Below, piece by piece: positions 12,267-22,800 of a stretch of 64,000 nucleotides of DNA (position 1 is its first letter; each line of letters starts with the position of its first letter). The notes below the pieces were generated by a model. That model was given only the letters and a program-made list of their open reading frames with translations, had not been told where the DNA came from and ran no database searches. This DNA is from Symsagittifera roscoffensis (taxonomy: Eukaryota > Xenacoelomorpha > Acoela > Convolutidae): the NCBI RefSeq assembly GCF_963678635.1, contig NC_087063.1, positions 74,855,617-74,919,616 of the forward strand. Reading direction: 5' to 3'. A program made the translations under genes and the position numbers.

Positions 12267-12696
12267 TACATGCGCTATACACACACAAGTAAATAGACAA
12301 GCAAGTGTAGCACGCATACTATTTGCAGGATTTTTTGGAATTTTTTCATCATCAATAAACAAAATTCTTTTAGACGCACAAATAAAAGAATACAACACAA
12401 AAATAGCAACAAGACAAAACACATATGACGAAGAACATAACAATGTAGAAATAACGCCCACAGCACCACAATTACCACCCCTACCACATAACCATCCATT
12501 ATCCCTAGCCCCACGAAATTTTCGAAATCTAGCAATAACACATAATCCAAATTTTAGACCAACCATATCACAAAGTCCCATTCAACATATAATGACACAT
12601 CATTCACTAGATGAAAATACATATGAACAAATTATAGAACAACCCCATACCACCGCTTTTCAGTCTCAAAATAATAATTTTTTTAGCCCACGATGA
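12250..12696 (+). other. Open extension behind the glycoprotein in the +1 frame (putative cytoplasmic tail)
   Basis: Immediately at the end of the membrane anchor, a frame shifted by +1 is open from about 12250 to TGA at 12694-12696, about 148 codons without an early ATG. It encodes a further hydrophobic patch (ILFAGFFGIFSSS), then a polar, Pro/Asn/His-rich tail. Codon bias matches the element. The simplest reading is that the glycoprotein once continued here and this copy has an indel in the T4A4 run at 12248-12254; a programmed shift is possible but unsupported. Confidence 0.5.
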
Positions 12697-14501
12697 GCCG
12701 ACAACTTGGACCCCTACACCGCTCAAATTCCCACCCAACCAACCTCAACACTCCAATTACAATAATTCCACTTTTTGCTTTCCCGCCACCCGATTTCCCA
12801 ACCAATAATGTAACATCAGGCATGAATTCAGACACTAATTCACATATCTCAGTTTTATACTCCATTTCACAACTCAATAACCCAAATATTGAAACCCCTG
12901 ATGAATTTGCAGACTCTGAACCATCTCCATCCAATAATTTTCAAAACAACTCCTCAGTTTTTTCAAAACCCCCTTTTCAACCAATCCCACCAAATAACCC
13001 ACTCCCATCCATTTCTACACCCTCTTATGCTTCACAAGTCACCCCAACCTACTCTTCATTTCATTCAGACCGATCATCCAATTCTCCAGATACTCCCCAA
13101 ATCTCCCAGGAACTAGATAATTTTATCACCCTACAACAACAACCCTTCCACCTTGAAAACCCCACTATAAATCAGATTTCATCCAAAATAGAGTAATCAA
13201 ACCCACCTACCCCTACACCCTCTTCAGCTTATACCGCATCATTAGCACCATCATCCACATCCACCGAATCATCAAATAGCACTAAAAGAGCTTATCGCAC
13301 TTTCAAAAGAAAATTCCCAAACCATCCATTTCCAACAAAACCAGGAACAGCCCGTGAATATATTAATCATCCAAATCACACTAACACGAAAGATTTTTTA
13401 GCAATCACCCTACCTTCATTTCCACAATATACTTTGAACACTCCTAACAACACTAACGACACACGTAGTTTTGTAGATGAACAAGTTTTAATGCCTACAC
13501 TTCATTGGACATCATATTATCATTTTACTAACCCCCTTTGCCTACCTTTAACTAATACTCACATCGTTATAGAAAGAAATAAAGATATGCTATATCGACT
13601 CACCACACCACTAACACATAGACAATTTACTTATATAGGATACAAAAAGTCACTAAAAACATACACTGCACCCCGAGCAAACGAATATACGCTAGAATAT
13701 TACGATCACAACATCATCCGAGCTAACCAAGACCAATTTTTAGATGATGATCGTTTCGCTAACCCACAAATCACAGAAAAATTTTTCATCAAAACACCAT
13801 ATGTATTTACACTCAATATATTTGATCGCAAATTCGACCACGTCATTTCTGAAGCACTAACCGACACACAAGCTTACGAAAGTTTTAAAGAAAGATTTCA
13901 ATTATTTTCACTAACCTTTAATTTCCTTGCACCACATGAACGCGATTTGCACTGCTCACACGACATTATGTTACGCACTAAACAAACCCACACATATACA
14001 TATTATCGATTCATACAAAATCATTTTGATCTACACACTCCATCAAGACAACCACACCACCGTTTTCAATTTATTAACTCTAAATACACATCACCATTTT
14101 TTCTTAACTTCACATATTGCATCAAAGATACTAACCTTCACGGTATTCTTCGCAATTATGATCCCATAACCCAAATGTATATTTTTTGTCCCATCACGAA
14201 GACCTTCAACGCAGAAGAATCCAGACCCTTCCTTATCCCACATGAATTTGTCCAACCTATAGAAATCCCGATATTAGAATTCATTCACAACACTAAATAC
14301 AATCACAAATTATATAATCTCATCCAAAACACACCTTATGAGTTTGCAGTTGGCACTGAAGAACTAAAAACTATTAAAGCACTTCAATTGCTTTGGCCAC
14401 TGCTTCAAACTAAAAACATCATTCGCATACTAGCAAAATTACTAACAAATTCCGACATAATACACGACATCTTCCCCCACGGTTTTTTCCCCGACGACTA
14501 A
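12693..14501 (+). pseudogene. Late ORF 2: unknown ~600-residue protein, one in-frame TAA
   Basis: ATG at 12693 overlaps the TGA of the preceding frame (ATGA). The frame runs 167 codons to TAA at 13194-13196, then continues open in the same frame to TAA at 14499-14501 (602 codon positions). The first ~200 residues are Ser/Pro/Asn-rich and look disordered. A basic patch (KRAYRTFKRKFP, about 13288-13320) precedes a ~400-residue region of mixed composition rich in aromatic residues, Thr and His, which looks folded. I recognise no family. The position as last gene, tightly coupled to the glycoprotein frame, suggests an accessory or structural role. The internal TAA may be a point mutation (CAA or GAA to TAA). 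Confidence 0.5.
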
Positions 14502-14510
14502 CAGGTAAGT
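14502..14510 (+). promoter_or_regulatory. Near-consensus 5' splice donor directly after late ORF 2
   Basis: The bases CAG|GTAAGT follow the TAA at 14499-14501. This is the animal 5' splice consensus, with the cut after 14504. It could define an intron in the 3' UTR or be coincidental. Confidence 0.3.
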
Positions 14511-16650
14511 ATAATTTATCATATTCTTCACTAATAAATTTGAAATAAATACAAACCATTCTTATCCATGTCTTATTTAGATTTTTAGTCTTCATCCCAC
14601 GATCACCTACAAATTACACAAAAGAAAAATAAAAAATAGAAAACTTCTTCATTCAAAACTCTATTAATATTTTGCACTGATAAATTCAATAAAAATCATA
14701 CCAATGTAGTAAATTAATTTATAAATTATTTCCCTAACAGCAGTAATTCTAATAATGATGAAAATTTGTAACTTAATTTTTCCCCAAAAAACTAGCAGTA
14801 AAATTGAAATTCTATGTAGTAAATTGATAAAACGAAAATGCAGTACTAACCTTTTGATATTTTCATTCACTCGCACAAGAATTCTATCCAAACTCGCACA
14901 GCTCGCCCACGAAGAATTGTTTAAATAATGAATTTCAGTTTCAAGCTTTCACACTCAACAACTCTAACACACGATAACACGTTTCAAACTTTCCTTTAAC
15001 CCGGTTGGAAAGGAATTATATACTAAACAAAACTAACCAATGCAGCTTACTAAACACCACAAATTATAGAATAACAGCATGACTAAGAAAAGGAAACCAA
15101 CGGAACTCAAACCGGATTAACCCAGTTTGAAACTGGATAATTTATTCTTTTGAAGACTATTATAAAGTCTAAGAAAGAAATAATAAAACACAAAAAAGTC
15201 AAAAGACAAACCCATACCAAAAACAATTTGATTTTTGAAAAAAGGACAACCAACGAAACATAAGAAAAACCACAATAAACCCAACATAAAACGTTATCAC
15301 ATAACAGGACCTCTCACAAAAACCGCACGAAATCATACTCCCACTCCTGGCCTAACCCACCAGAGAGGACGTCCTGAGCATGCTCTATAGCCGGCCTAAC
15401 CCACCGCGCTACATCCACGCTTTGTGACCACACTCCTATTTTTAATAAGAGGTACTCAAGGGTGAGTAACTCTTCAAAATAACCGAACTAAAACAAAAAG
15501 CTTTTGTGAAAACAACTAACCAAAATCATAATTAAAACACCAAACTAATGGAAACTTTATAAAATGTAAATTACACCTTGCAGTATATAGATTAGCATAC
15601 AACATCAAAGACGAACATCCAAAGACAGAAGGACCCCACTACACTCGAAAAAGAATGGCCAACCACAATCAATATGCCGTCCACAATCACAACTCAAAGG
15701 ATTTAGAGTACGACTTGACTTCGCAGAAAAGGACTTCATTGAACTAGACCAATGACCACCTCGATGTTCAAGTATAAGTACAGATCCGAGTAACCAGGCA
15801 TCCCCTACATGCACAATCTCCACGCCATTCCCAGACTAGGTTGAATACAAAAGAAGTTCTCTACATGAAACAGAAGAACCTGTCATAGCAAATCATTCTG
15901 AAATCAGATTTGAGTTTGTTGAGAAAACCCAGTCGTTGTCATAAGAAGACACAACGATTGATCATGGAACTTCTTTAACAGAAGAACCCAAAAGAAATAT
16001 GATGTTCGCCAAATACCAACGTCTATCATCCATCCTTTGAATTGCAGAAAAACTATTCTAAAAAACTCTGTAAAACCCGGATGGGTGGAACCTGATCTAA
16101 ACTACATTTTATGATTGGATAAATTAGATATTTTACCACTGTAAAGTATTTAATATTAACCAATCATGATCCATCTAACTAACAACCCACTTATTTGTAA
16201 GTGCTAAAATTACTTGTAATTTCAGCTCCAGAGAGATTTGAATTTAACTTAGAAATTAGTTGCCTCTCCAAGAGAACTTCAGCAGCCGCAATAAACCAGT
16301 ATACCCTAGATCTATTGAGCCTAGCAGAGACTAGTTAAACAACCTGAGACTAGAATAGTATAAGAGTAAGATTAGGATCGGTATTAGACTAAGAAGTTGC
16401 ACGAATCTATCCGGCCGAAAATAAGATAGCGTGACGAGCAGACGGTGTACCCTATCCGAAATTACTCTATGAGTTAAGACCATCGGTTATAACTCACTAT
16501 CTATAGCATGTTGCTTACTTGATTTACTCTCTTTTAGATTGTTGAAATATTATAGTCAAGCATTAATTTGAATCATTCTTCTAGTAAATAAGCATTGTAA
16601 CTAATCAACTAATTTACTTTTAATTTCAGTTTAGTTTCACATAGTTTTAG
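14511..16650 (+). other. Non-coding 3' region of the large element, probably including its 3' LTR
   Basis: No gene seen. The sequence is AT-rich with short patches such as the CCGGCCTAACCCACC-type repeat near 15,350-15,405 (two imperfect copies of GGCCTAACCCACC). Polypyrimidine-AG ends occur near 16,232 and 16,630. A 3' LTR is expected here but cannot be delimited without its 5' partner; GGATATCACA near 16,653-16,662 could be its CA end. Confidence 0.3.
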
Positions 16651-16759
16651 GGGATATCACAGAGGTCGAACTCAATTTCGAAAACAATTGTTCAAAAACT
16701 GCATTGAAATTTTGCTTTGAAAAATTTAAAAGTTGATAAAAATAAAGAAGGTTTCTGAC

Positions 16760-16855
16760 CCTGATGGATAAATAGAGCATGAACATGGAGACTAGGTCAA
16801 AGATGGCGCCACAGGTGCTGAAGTAGAGACATCCCAGAACCCACCAACTCATGTC
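16760..16855 (-). CDS. TRPA1: TRPA exon s: transmembrane segment S2, last exon in window
   Basis: Acceptor TGTTTTCAG, donor AGG|GTCAGA, 96 nt, phase 0. Encodes MSWWVLGCLYFSTCGAIF followed by DLVSMFMLYLSIR, a hydrophobic helix at the right place for S2. The next intron must contain or abut the large antisense retroelement. Confidence 0.8.
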
Positions 16856-19800
16856 CTGAAAACATCAGGCAGAAACGGTTAAAAATAAAAAAAAACATTT
16901 TCAGAAAAAACTCGTGAACAAAAGCAGAAAATGTCACTTTCTGGTTCTCGGTACAAAATCTAGTTATAGGGCAGTTTCTTATAATTTAACTGTCATATAG
17001 TTTTCTAAGAGTTATCAAGTATGGTTAGACAAAAGGTTTAAAAACAGGTTCCAACGACTGAAGTGTGTTTTTTTCTGTTTGATTAAATGCCACTTATTCA
17101 TTTAAACAACCACCTATTTTGGATATTCCTTGCTCGCCGTACTCACGTTCAGATACGAGTCCATAAGTGCCTGGTACTTTGGATTGTTCGTCCCTTTGAG
17201 CAGTATGTTGTTTGGTACTCCTACCCGTCTGATCTTGTCAATGGCGACAGAGGAAATGGAGCCCAAGAACAGACTGTAGAGTATGACCACAAACACTATC
17301 ATCTTCTGTCCATACCTCTTCCTAAGGGTTGAAATTGCAGATAGTTCAGTTAGCCGATAAGAGAAAAGTCAGGCTACTTCGAAAAGTGTAAGATTATCAT
17401 AAGAGTAATACCATATGCTTTGTTTAAGGGCTGGGCCTGTTGACCATTTTGCAAATACCTAAAAACCTTCCTAGCATCTCGCAAACTGCATAGAATTAAT
17501 ATAACAATTTTCAGAAATTTTCCGAACTTACTTAAACCGAACTTTGAACATAATGGAGAGTGTTTTAAACTTCAGTTTTTTTTTTTTTTCGTTTTTTTTC
17601 TAATTGAGAATATTGTGTTATGTTCTGTTTGCTTACCACTTGGCCTCCATGTACGAAGAGCAAAGGGGGTGTACCAACAGTGCCTCTTGTCCATGCTCGC
17701 CCATCATCTACAAAACAAACGGATAATTAATGTTCTCCCATTATTCACTTTTACAAAAACCAAGTTTTTTTGTTATGTAGCTTTTCTTTCCATTTTAAGG
17801 TAATTCATATAGCAGTTGAGTATCGATGTATCAAATTTGTATCATCAAAAACTGTAATTTGTCGCGCGCTGCCCACTTTCTCGAGGAAGACATTTACCAA
17901 ATTAGTTTCGCCCGTTCAAGACTTATCGGAAGCGCCTTTTCTTGAACCTCTATAATCAACTTTCTTTATAATCAACTGTATCAATAGCAACAACTCATGA
18001 ATGATCATCTGACCTCCAGAATGGCGAATGGCTCTTCTGGAATCTGTTCAATCTCTTCCTCGGTGAAAGTGTCCCCGCAGTACCTCTGCACCAGGAAGTT
18101 GAAGTTGAACCGAACCTAGGTCAAAGGTCAGCTTAGATATGATACAACAAATAAATGAAACGAGTTCAAAACGTCCACCAGGTATTAACTCTCATACGAG
18201 CAGTCTTCCTTTTCTGACTTTTAAAACTTACCCAATAGTCAGGACAATTTGGGTTGACGTTCGAAGTCTCAATTGACTTGTCCATTAACGCCTGAAACAA
18301 AAAAAAACATAATGAATGAATTTAAATGACAAAAAAATATAAAAATTATTTGAAACGAAAAAAAAACTGATTTAAACAAAAAATAGAATGAATGAATTTG
18401 AACGAACAAAAAACATATTCACTAAATTTAAATGAAAAAAAAACATAATGAATGAACTTAAATGAAAAACAAAACATATTGAATGAATTGAAACGACAAA
18501 AAATATAATCTTCCTAGTATCCTTCATTCGACAGGAAACATATAACCGTTTCTTTTTAATTCTATGAAAGCCAATATTTTAGCTTGTAAATTTCCTCTTA
18601 TTTGATTTCGCTGATGATGATGATACTGTTCTCTCTTTACCCAACCGTTTCCAAATCAAGGTTGTTGACATTTACCTGTGCCATTTCGGGCATATTCTGT
18701 ATGACCTTTTTGAAGGGTGAGTCATGTTCTGGCCCGAAGAAGGAGAAAACTTCCAACCATCTCTCGTGATTGAAGAACGCCTCCACTGCTGATTGTCTTT
18801 TACCGTCCAGCGCTATTAAGGCATATCAAATCTGGTTTAATTTATATAAAACAGCTCAACACATTTTTTTGAGTTTGCAACTTTGAACCTCCTAGATTAA
18901 TTTAAAACCTTCTTCTATAGCTTTGCAAATTAGAGCGTTAGCGCAAGCGTGTAAGAAGTTAATGCAAACTTGTTGTCTTGGTAACTCTTTTTATGTTTTT
19001 GTGCATTTTTAACAATGTAGATCTGTACCCAAGACCTCAGGGAGTGAGACTAAGAGTTTACAAGTTGTTTAAATTAGACTAAAAACTGTAAGTAATCTCT
19101 GAAAAAAAGAACCGGCCCTATATGTTGCTTACCCCACATCTAGAGTGGGTGGTTTATGTTTTCACAACTCTGCCATATAACGGATTGTCTATGAAACATC
19201 CGCCACCAATAAAGAGAGTAAAAATCATGCTTCTAAGTTGCCATATAGAATTAGAACTATATCAAAACAGAGATGCTAAATTTTATTTGCACAACAAAAC
19301 CATACACAATTTGTATGCCAAAAGGCTTATCATGCGCTGCACAATTTTTTTTTGAAAATATTCAAAAAAAGTTTCTTTACTGAAAAATGTTACAAAAGTG
19401 TTTTTTTTTTACAGTTTGGGATGCTTTTGGTGAAAACGTAGAATTTGAGATGCGCTTTATGAAAACAAAACTTTAAATTTTGAATTTTTTTAAACACACG
19501 ATTAACTGTTCTAGTATTTATTGCATTACAATTTTACCGTACATAATTAGCTTTTTTTCAATGATGAGAAAAATTGACTCCATGAAAATCTTAATTGGAT
19601 CCGGAAAAAATGCAATCCATGACTCTTGAACCATAAAGTGCCCGACAACACGTAACAAAAATTTATCCAACCATTGATCGCAGGGATATTATCTTTGGAT
19701 GTGTCTAAACTTTTTTTAATTTTCTTTTGGTTTCCCAAGCACAATCAGGTAACTCAATTAATCAACGGAATCGTTTGAGTGATTTATAAAACTATTTGCA

Positions 19801-22800
19801 ATTTGAACGCCACGCCATTAACCATTTCTTTTTCCAAGTGTAGAGAAAGCCAGGTTTAAAACTTTTTAGATTTAGTTTAATTTCGAGCAATTAAAGCATG
19901 CGAGAAGGCTTTACAAAGAAAAATTTGCATTAAACAGTTAACAGTTAAGTTGTGAGAAAACTAATTTACTCCAGGGGAAATTTTTTCTGAGGCCTCGCTT
20001 AGCGCTTCGATAGCAAAAAAAATGAATTTAAAAGAAGGATAGCCGGTTACTGTGCAAATAGCACAAAACCATAGTCTTGGACCATGCGTAGACCGTAACT
20101 TTTTTTTCAAATTAGTATAAAGGGACCTGACGTAAAACTTCAATTTAGAAAAACTCGACAGTCAGAGTAAAAAAAAGCCAACTGGACCAAATACGTTTTA
20201 GAAAAATGGCTAAAAAAACAAAAAAAGTAAAGAAATTTAAGATATTTCAACATTCCAGTTACATGCCAAACTTTATTACTCAACTCAGTCTGATAATTAT
20301 TTGTGGTACCTGATTTTGCGTGGAAAACAAAAAGAAAAAAAAAGAAAAAGCTAAAACACACCCGAATACAAAGTTCCTCACCATTTTCAATGGTCGGAAC
20401 AACAAAAAATTCTTCGTACATAACGAAGAAAAAATTTTGGAATTTTAGGAATAAGAACTGTTTTTATTTTATGTAATTCTTTTTATTAATATGATCGCAT
20501 CATTCTGTGTTTATTGCACATCAACCGAGTAGCCTTATTTTGTGGTACTTGTTTTTGCGTGAAAAAAAAACAAAAACACACCCAAATACAAAGTTCCTCC
20601 CCATTTTCAATGGTCGGAACAAAAAAATTCTTCGTAGTTTATGAGAAAAAATTGTAAGAATTTTTCTAGGAATAATAAATGTGGTTTTTATTTCATGTAA
20701 TTCTTTTTATTAATGTGATCGCATCATTCTGTGGTTCTTGCACAGCAACAGAGAATCCTTATTTTCTTTGATGAGTGTTTATTAGAAAATATTTCAGCCT
20801 CATTGTCATAAAGTAACTTTTTCTGCATCATCAGATAAAGTTTAGGGCGGTTTGTTTTGTCTGGGGTTCAGTTTTTATACATGTCTGGCTTGGGTTCAAT
20901 CTATGATTACATGCCAAAGTTTAGCAGCCCTTATAAAATGAAGCCGTATCAACTTCATGCACTTTTTGAACTATAACTTTGAAAATGCAAATATAGCTTG
21001 CATTTTTTATGCAACAATTTAACATAAATTCGGTTTACACTTTACAAAATTATGCACCTTATTTAACATAAAATCGCCGTTTCTTTTAAACATAAAACTA
21101 GCATTGTAACATGAGCGTTCGCTTTTGGAAAAATGTTCACATATCTTGAGTTACCCCAAAGGCATTTTCTTAAAGTTGTGACATTTAAGAAATACACTTC
21201 AGTCTTAATGAAAAATTTTAACCAGAAAATAACTAAACAACTTCAAGTTTTGCTAGTTAAACCCAGTTTTCGAAACATTTTGTTCAGCATACATATTTTT
21301 TCATCCGCATCAGCATCATCCTCTTAGACAGTTTCGATATTACTATATCCTCAATTTCAACTATATGTGTCCACAATTTGGTTAATTTAAGTAAAGTGAG
21401 TAATCTATCTTGGAGTGATGTAACCTACCTTGATCCAGGGCACTCTGTCCGTACTCGTTCAAGGTCAGTGCACACTTCAAGGTCAGCAGCAGTTCAATTG
21501 ACTTAGGCTGGTTCTTGTCCGCACTCACATGCAGGGCTGTGTTCTAAAATTCAGCGAAAACAAATCATGAAGCTAAAAAATTGCCCAAAAACATTTTTTT
21601 AATAGCAAGATCAGGAAAATAATGCTCATGTCTTAGTGAAACATGAATTTTGAATTTTTTTGGCTTGAATTATTACTGCGCAACTGTTTCCATGGGTTTC
21701 TCTTAAATTGACTTTGCTTCATTTATATGTTGATTTGGAATATTCTGGCTAGCTATTCTGGTTATTTCTTGTGGTCAAAATCTATTACAAAAATTTTTCT
21801 GAAAAAAGCAATGTTCCCCTCTCATACCCCCCCCCCCCCACCTGTTCCTTGTCTGCCATATCTACGAGTGTCTTCTTGGTTCCCAACAGCACATGCATAG
21901 TGTGAGTGTATCCACCCACTGCTGCATAGTGTAGTGCAGTGTATCCTTGTAGGTCACTGAAAAAGGGAACAAAATGATATGAAAGTGAGCTTATCAATTC
22001 CCGGGCAACTTTTTTTAACCGTCATAATCCATAACAAGATCAAGCAATTGAGAAATACAAAGCACGAATTTTTACGAGTAGTTACTAAAATCATGAGACA
22101 AAATTTCAAATCAGTAAAATCTGTGTAATCGGCTTATCAAATTGATTGCGGATTCTTTGGTCATGATAGGAATGTGAACAAAAACTAAGCGACCCTGAGT
22201 CATAAGTCTACCTTGAGTAAGACTTCAAATTTTCGGTGTAATTTTTGAGTTTTTCAATTGTTCGACTCAATTTTTGAGAAAAAAAACACTCAATTAAACA
22301 AAAAGCTTAAAATTGGAATAAACGCCCAATGAAATGTTGACACGCTGTATTTCATTAAAAGTTTGAAAAATAAAATTTTGAGCTATTTTTCAATAAAGAA
22401 GTGATTTTCATCGGATTGATCTCCATACAAGAAAAAGGCTAGTCCTTCAGTTTCATATAAGGAGTTCATAAAAAAAGTCTCCTTGAAAAACCGCAGTTTC
22501 TTTACGAGTTAGAATATACATGGATATACATGGATAAAAACACGAGTTAAAATATACATTTTTTCAGACCAAGATCATGGATCAAGGCAACAAGTTATAA
22601 AACAATTCAGATTTGTTCAGAAAGAATGAAGTTTGAACTGACTTGTGTACGAGTAGGGCCCCTCTTGAGATGAGTAGTTTGACCACTTTGGAGTATCCGT
22701 TGGCCGCTGCCAGCATCACTGGAGTCCGGTCTCTGTGGTTCCTCGAGTTCAACATCAACATACCCGCACGAGTAGCTAACAGATTCACACATGCATTGTA

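Larger units (their letters stand above)
1..16650 (+). mobile_element. Very large env-bearing Ty3/gypsy-like retroelement, 5' end outside window
   Basis: Plus-strand order is gag (broken), aspartic protease, RT, RNase H, integrase, then a late region with a membrane ORF, an envelope-like glycoprotein and an unknown ORF. Gene order and the DD35E integrase place it with Ty3/gypsy (metavirus/errantivirus-like) elements. The coding strand is strongly A-rich throughout, except 7.6-8.75 kb. The 5' LTR lies left of the window. I could not prove a 3' LTR; the right edge (~16.65 kb) is set by the end of this sequence type before TRPA exon 16,760-16,855. More than 16.6 kb is far above the usual 5-9 kb, so nested or adjacent elements are an alternative. 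Many frameshifts and stops in gag-pol mean this copy cannot be autonomous. Confidence 0.62.
18813..21428. other. 2.6-kb TRPA intron with fold-back family B fragments
   Basis: No coding sequence. 18,900-19,700 has no recognised structure beyond T runs. 19,740-20,075 and 20,280-20,420 belong to fold-back family B (listed separately). Confidence 0.5.

Noticed and set aside
1..14501. Alternative genetic code (TAA/TGA read as sense)
   Set aside because: Host exons in the same window show no in-frame stops and the elements also contain frameshifts, so mutation is the simpler explanation.
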